64,000 nt of DNA from Candidatus Bathyarchaeota archaeon (lineage in GTDB: Archaea; Thermoproteota; Bathyarchaeia; Bathyarchaeales; Bathycorpusculaceae): NCBI GenBank assembly GCA_026014745.1, contig JAOZHS010000002.1, positions 310,001 to 374,000 on the forward strand, written 5' to 3'. Shown here in pieces: positions 35,913-43,520 of this stretch. Below the pieces are notes generated by a model. It did no database searches, had not been told where the DNA came from, and saw nothing but the letters and a program-made list of their open reading frames with translations. The number at the start of each line of letters is the position of its first letter. The first letter of the stretch is position 1. Made by a program: the position numbers and the translations under genes.

Positions 35913-37130
35913 TCACGATGTTAAGAGATTTTTTTTGTTTTTGGAGCATTGCTGATAAATGTTTTCCAGGGTTTCAACGATTGTTGCCCAACCAAAATTT
36001 TTGAAGACAAAGAATCGACCATTTGCACCCATCACTTTTGAGCGTGCTGGATCAACTAAGAGACACTTAATTGAATTTACCATAGCAGGAATATCGTCGT
36101 AATTGATAGCAAATCCAAAATCCCCATCTTTTACATGACGCGCCATGGGGGTTTCAGAAATTACAATAACGGGAAGACCGCATGCGGCAGCCTCTAAAGA
36201 TACTAATCCAAATGGTTCAAATTTACCGGGGTAAATACATACAACAGAATCAACAAAGGCAGCTTTTTTATCGAACTCGCTAGGTAATAAACCAGTTATT
36301 ACAACAAATTCGGATAGATTAAGAGAGTTTATCAAAATAGTCAATTCTTTTAAATATCCATCGTCTGCGCCGATTATTACTAAACGGATATTTTTCTCTT
36401 TTGAGTTCGTTATCAAATTTGAGAAAGCCTTAACCAGAAAAGACAAACCTTTGATTTCGTTGATTCGACCTAAATATAAGATTATATTATCCTCGGGGGC
36501 AATGTTGAATTTCTTTTTAAACGATCCTTTTGGAGGTAAATCTGTATAGGCAGCTAAATCCAAACCGTTTGGCACAATTTTGATTAGATTATCAGGTACA
36601 CCTACGTTCCGATATTGCTGAGATTCTAAATCAGTGAGGGCAATCACAGCCGATGCGTCTTTTAATATATGATAACCAAAAGTTAGATCAAAAAGACGTT
36701 TTCTAATTTTTTTTCCAAAGTGTATTAATGAACCGTGAGCTGAAATCACGTAAGGAACATTATATTTTTTGGCATAGTAATGGATAACTATGTTTTCAAA
36801 GGTCAGGTATTCGTGTCCGTGAATGACATCAAAATTTTTGATTTGACTTTTAATGAAGCGTATAGTATCTATAGATAATGTTAAACTGGTAGCTCGTGTA
36901 AACATACGGCTCAAAGTTTTTGTTCGAATTATTCTAGACGATAAAGGAAGAACACCTAAATCAGCAGTATCTTGTTTGAGTCTTGTACCTGTATTTATCA
37001 TATCTGAGGTTAGCACTACAACGTCATGACCGTTTTTTAGCAAAAAATTTGCTGTATCATAAACGACTCTATGAGAACCTGCCCAAACGTTTTTGGGGTC
37101 AAGGATTGGGGTGACAAGTAGTATTTTCAT
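35913..37130 (-). CDS. GT4-family glycosyltransferase 4
   Basis: The 405-residue protein shows the acceptor-side loop VWAGSHRVVYDTANFL, ILYLGRINEIKGLSFLVKAF in the hinge, and YPGKFEPFGLVSLEAAACGL in the donor site. It is closely related to glycosyltransferase 5 (37324-38493), with the same order of motifs and SAHGSLIHFGKKIRKRLFD against QAHGILGQSNSASRKIFD. The two probably arose by duplication and may add successive sugars. Confidence 0.86.
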   Translation of the reverse strand: MKILLVTPILDPKNVWAGSHRVVYDTANFLLKNGHDVVVLTSDMINTGTRLKQDTADLGVLPLSSRIIRTKTLSRMFTRATSLTLSIDTIRFIKSQIKNFDVIHGHEYLTFENIVIHYYAKKYNVPYVISAHGSLIHFGKKIRKRLFDLTFGYHILKDASAVIALTDLESQQYRNVGVPDNLIKIVPNGLDLAAYTDLPPKGSFKKKFNIAPEDNIILYLGRINEIKGLSFLVKAFSNLITNSKEKNIRLVIIGADDGYLKELTILINSLNLSEFVVITGLLPSEFDKKAAFVDSVVCIYPGKFEPFGLVSLEAAACGLPVIVISETPMARHVKDGDFGFAINYDDIPAMVNSIKCLLVDPARSKVMGANGRFFVFKNFGWATIVETLENIYQQCSKNKKNLLTS

Positions 37131-37323
37131 ACTTTTCAGATTACCTTTCCAGCGTGTACAATTAGCTGATAATTAAGAAGACAATCCATGGGACGCTTAC
37201 AAAGCGGCACTGGATAATGATGGATCATGATCATACCTTATGTTTTCGCTCTTTCGGTTTAGAAACTTGGAGAATTCAATGAATTTTAAGAGGTCAATAA
37301 TGCGTCTCGACAATTTTACCTGC

Positions 37324-38493
37324 TCAAGAATTTTTAGTTTCTGCAATTACACTCTTATAAACATCTTCGATTTGAGTGCAAATGTTTGAAATATCATAAA
37401 TACTTACGAATTTCGAGGCATTTAGACACATATCAGCATCATTTTTTAATGCAGATAATATTACGTCACTTAACTGATCAACATCGCCGGGTTTAAAGAG
37501 CATTGCAGTTGAATTAGGTACAAAATCATGAATCCCTTCAAACTCCGAGGAAACGACCTTTTTGCCGCATGCATATGCCTCAAGTAAAGCCATAGGAAAC
37601 ATTTCATACCAAGAAGGCAGAACAAATAAATCGGCATCAACCAACGCTTCCTTCTTATCAGCACCAGATAGTGGCCCAGTAAATACAACTTTATTCAATA
37701 TGTTAAAGGAAGCAATGAGGGACATAAGTTGATTAAGAAAACCATCATCCCCACCAGCTATTACAAGCGTAACATTATTTTTTTGGTTTAGAACTTTAGC
37801 AAAGGATTTGACAAGTACATCCAAACCTTTGACACGATGTATACGACCTAAATAGAGAATAACCTGTTCTTTTTCAGCAATGTGATATTTCCGTTTGAAA
37901 ACGCCCTTTGCTGGCATTTGCGCATATTCAGAAAGGTTAAGACCGTTAGGGATGATACACGTTTTTCCTATAGGAACACCTGCACGGGTATATTGTTCCT
38001 GCTCTTTTTTGTTAAGGGCCAAAACAGCTTGAGCATTAAATAATATTTCACGCCCATAAAAAAAATCAAATATTTTTCTAGACGCTGAATTACTTTGACC
38101 CAAGATGCCGTGCGCTTGAATAATGTAAGGAACATTCGTTTCTTTTGCAAATTTGAAAGCGACAATGTGTTGGTACCCTCTTAGTTCATGAAGATGGATT
38201 AAATCAAATTTTTGATCAGAAAAGGCTTTTTTTATTGCGGGAGTATAAAAAAACCCAAATTTATCTGAAAGAAAGGGGTACTTGTTATCAAAATGGCGCA
38301 CATTTATGCCCTCAAATGTCTCGGTTTTGTTTTCGGTACTTTCTTTTAGATTACTCCTTTTTGCATCTGAACAAAAAACGGTCACTTCATGACCTCTTTT
38401 AGAGAGTTCTTTTGATATTTGATAAACAACTTGTTGTGATCCGCCAAAGAATTCTGGAGGATTAAAAACAGGAATTACTTGAAGTATGTTCAT
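37324..38493 (-). CDS. GT4-family glycosyltransferase 5
   Basis: The 389-residue protein starts MNILQVIPVFNPPEFFGGSQ, with ILYLGRIHRVKGLDVLVKSF and LPSWYEMFPMALLEAYACGK in the donor half. All GT4 signatures are present. It is preceded by a 54-base gap and followed by a 193-base AT-rich spacer without a gene. Confidence 0.86.
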   Translation of the reverse strand: MNILQVIPVFNPPEFFGGSQQVVYQISKELSKRGHEVTVFCSDAKRSNLKESTENKTETFEGINVRHFDNKYPFLSDKFGFFYTPAIKKAFSDQKFDLIHLHELRGYQHIVAFKFAKETNVPYIIQAHGILGQSNSASRKIFDFFYGREILFNAQAVLALNKKEQEQYTRAGVPIGKTCIIPNGLNLSEYAQMPAKGVFKRKYHIAEKEQVILYLGRIHRVKGLDVLVKSFAKVLNQKNNVTLVIAGGDDGFLNQLMSLIASFNILNKVVFTGPLSGADKKEALVDADLFVLPSWYEMFPMALLEAYACGKKVVSSEFEGIHDFVPNSTAMLFKPGDVDQLSDVILSALKNDADMCLNASKFVSIYDISNICTQIEDVYKSVIAETKNS

Positions 38494-38547
38494 GTTTGTC
38501 AGCGGGGTAAGTGAAATCAGTTTTTTAGTGTGTAATTTCGAGAATAT

Positions 38548-39768
38548 TTAGTTTGGTTTATTCAATGACTCGAATATCTGTTTGAGTTGAAAACCAATTT
38601 TTTCTAAAGAAACATGCTTGTTAACATAATCTTTGCCGTTATTCCCAAGTTCTTGTGCATATTGCGGGTTTTCTTTTAGAGTTAAAATTGCTTGGGCTAA
38701 AGCTTGGTAATCGCCTGGTTGTATAATAATTCCGGAGTTGCTTTTCGAAATATATTTTCCCGGTTGACCTCTTGAACAACAAAGTATTGGTTTTCCTACG
38801 GCTTGGTATTCATAAAGTTTTGAAGAAATGCCCATCTCAATTGAACCTGCACCGTTCAAAGGTAATATGAGGGCATCAGCGTTACTCATCACCTGCGCAA
38901 CGTCTTGGCGGCTAATTATGCGGTCGACAATTTCTACATTTTTGAGTTGATGCTCCCGTACTTTTGTCCGCAGTTCTACGGCCAGTTCTCCACCGCCTTG
39001 AATGACAAAGTGGATAGTCGAATAGCGGGACAGTAGTTTTGATGCTTTAAAAATTTGTTCAAAATCGTATGCCGGTGAAAATGCACCGATGTATAAAACC
39101 GTGAAGGGTTCATCAGCGGTTTTGCGGGTTTTAGAATTGGCAATATCGAACATTTTTAGGTTTACGCCAGCGGGGACAACCATAATTTTTTCAGTTGGAG
39201 TGGAATATTTAGATTCTATGACATCCACATAGGCAGGGCTAATTGCAACTATAGCTGAAGCTGATTTGTAAGCGATCTTCGCGGATGTTTCGCCTATGCG
39301 TGCAAGTGGCGACGTTGCATCTAACCCTAAATCAAATAGGGCCTCGGGCCAAAGGTCATCAACGTTTTGGACAAGTGGTGCTTTAGTAAAAAATTTATAG
39401 AATAAACTTGGAGCCATTGAGAGAATATTTGGGTTTGAGGCGAAGATTACGCATGGCTTTCCTATGAGTGGAAGAGCAAGAATGGAAGAGATAATAAACG
39501 AGGAAAAAAGAATGACTCGTTTGGCAATACCTTCTGAGGCTACAGGAGGGACAAAGGTTCTAATTATTCGAATTGACCCATCGTATTCAATTTTTAATAA
39601 ATGACGTTTGTATTTTTGGGGGATAATCCCTTTTGGATAGTGAGGAAAAGCGGTAAGAACAGTAACATCACAACCGGCTGTTGTGAGGCCATGAGCAAGG
39701 TTACTTGCTCTTGTGGCTCCACCGCCCATATCGGGAGGGAAATACTGCGCAATCAACAGGACTTTCAT
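38548..39768 (-). CDS. GT4-family glycosyltransferase 6 (WbuB-like)
   Basis: The 406-residue protein starts MKVLLIAQYFPPDMGGGATR, the pattern of WbuB-like GT4 enzymes that often use N-acetyl-fucosamine or similar sugars in bacterial O-antigen loci. The central helix segment RVILFSSFIISSILALPLIG is hydrophobic and may contact the membrane. The donor site is SKLYEYQAVGKPILCCSRGQ. The specific donor is not readable. Confidence 0.85.
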   Translation of the reverse strand: MKVLLIAQYFPPDMGGGATRASNLAHGLTTAGCDVTVLTAFPHYPKGIIPQKYKRHLLKIEYDGSIRIIRTFVPPVASEGIAKRVILFSSFIISSILALPLIGKPCVIFASNPNILSMAPSLFYKFFTKAPLVQNVDDLWPEALFDLGLDATSPLARIGETSAKIAYKSASAIVAISPAYVDVIESKYSTPTEKIMVVPAGVNLKMFDIANSKTRKTADEPFTVLYIGAFSPAYDFEQIFKASKLLSRYSTIHFVIQGGGELAVELRTKVREHQLKNVEIVDRIISRQDVAQVMSNADALILPLNGAGSIEMGISSKLYEYQAVGKPILCCSRGQPGKYISKSNSGIIIQPGDYQALAQAILTLKENPQYAQELGNNGKDYVNKHVSLEKIGFQLKQIFESLNKPN

Positions 39769-39780
39769 TAATATCAGAAA

Positions 39781-40797
39781 TTAAAAGAAATCTTGAGAGC
39801 GCTTGATGTTATCCCAGTTATCGCCAAACCATTTGTGAATATTTTTAAGACCATCTTCAAATGTCACTTTGGGCTCGTAATTTAATATTTTCTTAGCTTT
39901 ATCTGTACAAGCTAGCAAACGTGTTTTTTTATCCCAATCTCTACGTTCCTTATAGACAATACCCGCAGAACTACCAGTTATTTTTAGTATCTGCTCTGCA
40001 AGGTAGCTAACAGATATTTCTCGTCCAGTCCCCAGATTTATTGCTTCACCTATTGCGTCTTTATAGAAAGCCATCGCCAGTAAACCATTAACCAAATCAC
40101 CAACGTAAGTGAAATCGCGTGTCTCATCGCCAGTGCCTGTAATTGGGAGAGGCATATTATTCATTGCCCAATAGAAGAAATTGGGAATAACATTACGATA
40201 TTTTCCAGGCACTTCACCTGGACCGTACATGTTAAAAAAGCGTGCATTTACAATGGGCAAATGATATAGATTATAAAAATAATTGGTATATAATTCTCCA
40301 ATCATTTTGGTAACTTGGTAAGGCGTATAGAGCCGCATTGAAGCATCATGTTCTTTGAAGGGAATTTTCGAGTCAGACCCGTAGATACCGCAACCAGAAG
40401 AGGAGTAAATAAACCGTTCAACATTCACTAATTGCGCATACTCTAAAACCTTTAGAATACCCATACCGTTAACCATTAAGTCGGTTTCAGGATTATCCAC
40501 AGAGTTTTGGTTTGCAAAATGGGCAGCTAAATGATAAATAATCTGCGGTTTTTCCTTAAAAGCCCATTTTAACTTCTCGTCGTCGAGAATACTGCCATTA
40601 ATAAAGGAAACTTTTGGGTGGATAGGGATATTCCATTCATAAGAAGAGGATAAATCATCTAAAATGATTATTTTTTTGGTTGGCAAGTTGCAAAGAGTTT
40701 TAACTAAGTTGGATCCTATTGCCCCAGCGCCACCAGTAACTAGTATTGTTTTATTTTCAAAGTTTTCTTGTACTTTGCTCAAACTATTTATCTCCAT
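39781..40797 (-). CDS. NDP-sugar epimerase/dehydratase (extended SDR) 1
   Basis: The 338-residue protein is an extended short-chain dehydrogenase: LVTGGAGAIGSNLVKTL for NAD, the catalytic SSSGCGIYG and YTPYQVTKMIGELY (Y..., K), and NARFFNMYGPGEVPGKYRN for sugar-nucleotide binding. Likely a 4-epimerase or 4,6-dehydratase on a UDP- or dTDP-sugar. ATG 40797 is chosen: it lies eight bases after the preceding stop, with GGTGA upstream; earlier in-frame ATGs at 40836 and 40815 overlap that gene. Confidence 0.83.
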   Translation of the reverse strand: MEINSLSKVQENFENKTILVTGGAGAIGSNLVKTLCNLPTKKIIILDDLSSSYEWNIPIHPKVSFINGSILDDEKLKWAFKEKPQIIYHLAAHFANQNSVDNPETDLMVNGMGILKVLEYAQLVNVERFIYSSSGCGIYGSDSKIPFKEHDASMRLYTPYQVTKMIGELYTNYFYNLYHLPIVNARFFNMYGPGEVPGKYRNVIPNFFYWAMNNMPLPITGTGDETRDFTYVGDLVNGLLAMAFYKDAIGEAINLGTGREISVSYLAEQILKITGSSAGIVYKERRDWDKKTRLLACTDKAKKILNYEPKVTFEDGLKNIHKWFGDNWDNIKRSQDFF

Positions 40798-40804
40798 AAT
40801 TGGC

Positions 40805-41725
40805 TTATTCACCATATAATTTTTTAAACCACTCAACAGTTCTTCGCATACCTTCCTCGGGAAGCACTGACAATTTGAAATCTAAGTCTTTTCTTGCTTT
40901 TGATGCATCAGGAGTTTTTATTTTTGTTGTGAAGGGTTCACTTTCTTTATAGATTACCTTTGAATCATCCTTACCGAGGTTTTGTAATATCAAGTCGGAA
41001 ACATACTTGATATCGTATTGCGTTTCGCCACCAAAGTTGTAGACTTCACCTGACTTAAAATTGCCAATTATGTTTGCAAACGCCCTACAGAGGTCTTCAA
41101 CATATTCTAACGTGCGTTTATGTCCTAAAAATACAGTGTATGGTTCATTATGCATCGCTTTGTAGATAAATTTAGGTATCCATCCGCGATATGGCGTATA
41201 ATGCTCACCGACACCATAGACATTAAATAAGCGCATCCTGACAGTTTCGGTTCCAAACATGGCCGCTGAATTGAGAATCTGTAACTCATTTACCCATTTC
41301 GAAATGGCATAATCATTCATTTGTTTGATGGGAATATTATCCATAACATCTTCCCGCATTACACCGTCATAATCGCCATAAACTTCTGCACTGCCAAAGA
41401 AAATCATTCGAAATTTTTGTTTTTCCTGCAGCCTTAGAATATTTTTGGTTCCAGTTGCATTGGTAGCCCACAGATTTTCGTAATAATCTTCACCGTTCCA
41501 CCGACCGTATTCGGCGGCAGCATGATAAACGTAGTCAAACTTGTGCTCTGAAAACATTCGTTCCACTTGGCTAAATTTACTTACGTCACAACGTATGTAG
41601 TTAGGTTGCCAAGAGTGCATGATGTCACAGGCCCAAGTCTCGTATCCACGATTATTTAGTTCACGAATAAGATTCGAGCCGATAAAACCCGAACCGCCGG
41701 TTACTAATACCTTCTGTTTTTTCAT
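40805..41725 (-). CDS. NDP-sugar epimerase/dehydratase (extended SDR) 2
   Basis: The 306-residue protein has VLVTGGSGFIGSNLIRELNN, the active site in IFFGSAEVYGDYDG and DYAISKWVNELQ, and the sugar-nucleotide region VRMRLFNVYGVGEHYTPYRG. It modifies a sugar nucleotide, like its neighbour; the two may act in sequence in one pathway. Its start codon ATG overlaps the stop of the preceding GT2 gene by four bases. Confidence 0.84.
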   Translation of the reverse strand: MKKQKVLVTGGSGFIGSNLIRELNNRGYETWACDIMHSWQPNYIRCDVSKFSQVERMFSEHKFDYVYHAAAEYGRWNGEDYYENLWATNATGTKNILRLQEKQKFRMIFFGSAEVYGDYDGVMREDVMDNIPIKQMNDYAISKWVNELQILNSAAMFGTETVRMRLFNVYGVGEHYTPYRGWIPKFIYKAMHNEPYTVFLGHKRTLEYVEDLCRAFANIIGNFKSGEVYNFGGETQYDIKYVSDLILQNLGKDDSKVIYKESEPFTTKIKTPDASKARKDLDFKLSVLPEEGMRRTVEWFKKLYGE

Positions 41726-42714
41726 ATGAGTTCACGCTTTTGATTACTATGATTAAATTTGTTAGCCAAACGTGTAATCGCATATAGGATTATAGCAGTC
41801 AATGTTAGAAAGAACCCTATTAAGAGAAAGGCTATTGATGCTAATGCAACGTTGGTAACGATTTCTCTAGTTTTTATAAACATGTCTAGCAACCAAAGAC
41901 CAAAAGAGACACCTATGATAATGGAAATAGCACCGGGAATTCCAAGAAATGGAAGAGGACGTTCTTCTACGACAAGTTTAACAAGGGACATTACAAGTCC
42001 AATGCCGTGAGTAAACGGATTTTCAGTAGAAGTCTTGGCACCTACGCTGGTGGCATACTTGCAGGAAATAGGAACCTCATAAACACGCAACCCAGCCTTG
42101 TTAATTGCACGTAACAACTCTACACTGGCGCTCATACCAGTTTCATACATCGATAATTGATCTAAAGCAGATTTACCATAAGCTCTAAAGCCGCTCTGGG
42201 CGTCACTAACATTACCTCCGCCATTACTACTTGAGGTGTTAGCTAATTTTGTGATAACCTGAATACCGAATTTTCTATACTTTGGCATATCAGCTGTTCC
42301 GCTATCTGCCTTGAATCTGCTGCCAAGAACCACTTCAGCCACGCCATCTTCTATGGGTTTAATTAATTGAGGTATTTCCGAGGGGTCATGTTGTCCGTCG
42401 GAATCCAAAGTAACCAGAACGTCAGCGTTTAATTCTTTGGCGCGTTTAAACAGGCTTTGTAAAGCTGCGCCATATCCCAAGTTTTTTTCATGACGAATGA
42501 CAACTGCACCTAGCCGTTCGGCTATTTCGCTAGTCATGTCAGCTGAGCCGTCATCACATACAACAACGATGTGTGCGTATTTTTGGGCGCCTAAGACAAC
42601 TCGCGCAATTGTTTTTTCTTCATTATAAGCGGGGATTCCGGCAATTACTAGCAAACCACCACTAACAGCATCAAAGTTATTTAGTGCCGCCCCGTTTGCT
42701 TGTATTTCGACCAA
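41722..42714 (-). CDS. GT2 polyprenyl-phosphate glycosyltransferase (DPM1/AglJ-like)
   Basis: The 330-residue protein has the GT-A fold: VIAGIPAYNEEKTIARVVLG, VCDDGSADMT, and the metal motif LVTLDSDGQHD. QSGFRAYGKSA and the cytosolic domain match enzymes that load a sugar onto dolichyl or polyprenyl phosphate, here followed by two C-terminal helices (residues 254-275 and 288-315). It could begin an archaeal N-glycan. The start is TTG 42714, directly after the preceding stop, with GGTGC upstream. Confidence 0.85.
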   Translation of the reverse strand: MVEIQANGAALNNFDAVSGGLLVIAGIPAYNEEKTIARVVLGAQKYAHIVVVCDDGSADMTSEIAERLGAVVIRHEKNLGYGAALQSLFKRAKELNADVLVTLDSDGQHDPSEIPQLIKPIEDGVAEVVLGSRFKADSGTADMPKYRKFGIQVITKLANTSSSNGGGNVSDAQSGFRAYGKSALDQLSMYETGMSASVELLRAINKAGLRVYEVPISCKYATSVGAKTSTENPFTHGIGLVMSLVKLVVEERPLPFLGIPGAISIIIGVSFGLWLLDMFIKTREIVTNVALASIAFLLIGFFLTLTAIILYAITRLANKFNHSNQKRELI

Positions 42715-42906
42715 TCAGTTTAGCACCTTGTTGTCTTCAATTAGCGGTTGCAAGCCATCTTTCAGAGATATTTGCTGTGTGATGACTTTTAACATTTTAG
42801 CTTTTGGGTTATTTGTGTGTCTTTCACCGATACTTCTGAAGGGGAACGTTCCATATTGTATTCCTATGTTCGAGGGAAGCTCAGTGACCAAATCAGCAGG
42901 TGTCAT
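42715..42906 (-). CDS. Small hypothetical protein upstream of the GT2 gene
   Basis: ATG 42906 opens a 63-residue frame whose stop directly abuts the GT2 start. The sequence is protein-like (GIQYGTFPFRSIGERHTNNP) but I recognise no family. The frame is open for about 30 more codons upstream without a standard start, and overlaps the end of the next gene, so it could be the tail of a gene broken by a frameshift. Confidence 0.4.
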   Translation of the reverse strand: MTPADLVTELPSNIGIQYGTFPFRSIGERHTNNPKAKMLKVITQQISLKDGLQPLIEDNKVLN

Positions 42907-42932
42907 ATCAGTTAATACCGTTAAGCGATTGG

Positions 42933-43451
42933 CTATGTGTATTTGTGTGTAACAGCTAAGAAAACTGCAAACGATTGGTCGGATGCCCAGCTTTTTGCAG
43001 TTTTGTTACCCCAATTTACCGCTATGCTACTGATTTTTTGAGCTAAAGGCGCGCCTACAGTGCGTGTCAGTTTGTCTATCGTGTTTTCCATGGTCTGCTG
43101 CAGTTTTTCTATTATGGCCGTCAGTATTTTGGCCAGCTTTGGGCTTCTTATGTTGTCAACGTACCGGAGTGTGAGGTCGAATATGCCTCTTTCAAGCGCG
43201 TTTAAGGCTCTAAACCAAATGCGGCGACGTAGAGCTGTTCTTTTAAGTTGAGAAAACTTTGCGGTGGATATGAAAACCTGACTTGGACTGTTTGCTTCAG
43301 GGGGGCTTGCACGCTTAAAGATTTTTTCTTTAACATGCAATACGGACCGTATCACCCTGTTTTCATACCCTCTCTCGTCACAAGTAATTAGAAAGGATAA
43401 ACGCGCTATGTTAGATATAAAAGCTTGCACACTAAAAGGACAAACGCACAC
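42933..43451 (-). CDS. Conserved hypothetical archaeal protein
   Basis: The frame of up to 172 residues has a well-formed C-terminal 110 residues: LKRTALRRRIWFRALNALER, then DLTLRYVDNIRSPKLAKILT, and NWGNKTAKSWASD near the end. I recall uncharacterised archaeal proteins with a comparable R-RR-W-F-x-L-x-LER start, so a real gene is likely. The N-terminal 60 residues look less conserved and the start codon is uncertain. It is cationic and helical; a nucleic-acid or membrane-surface role is possible but not shown. Confidence 0.5.
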   Translation of the reverse strand: MCVCPFSVQAFISNIARLSFLITCDERGYENRVIRSVLHVKEKIFKRASPPEANSPSQVFISTAKFSQLKRTALRRRIWFRALNALERGIFDLTLRYVDNIRSPKLAKILTAIIEKLQQTMENTIDKLTRTVGAPLAQKISSIAVNWGNKTAKSWASDQSFAVFLAVTHKYT

Positions 43452-43520
43452 TTACTATTTAGTCAAGTTAACTTATGGTCACTTGTTAAATTATGCGGAT
43501 TTTACGCTGATTTAGTGAAT

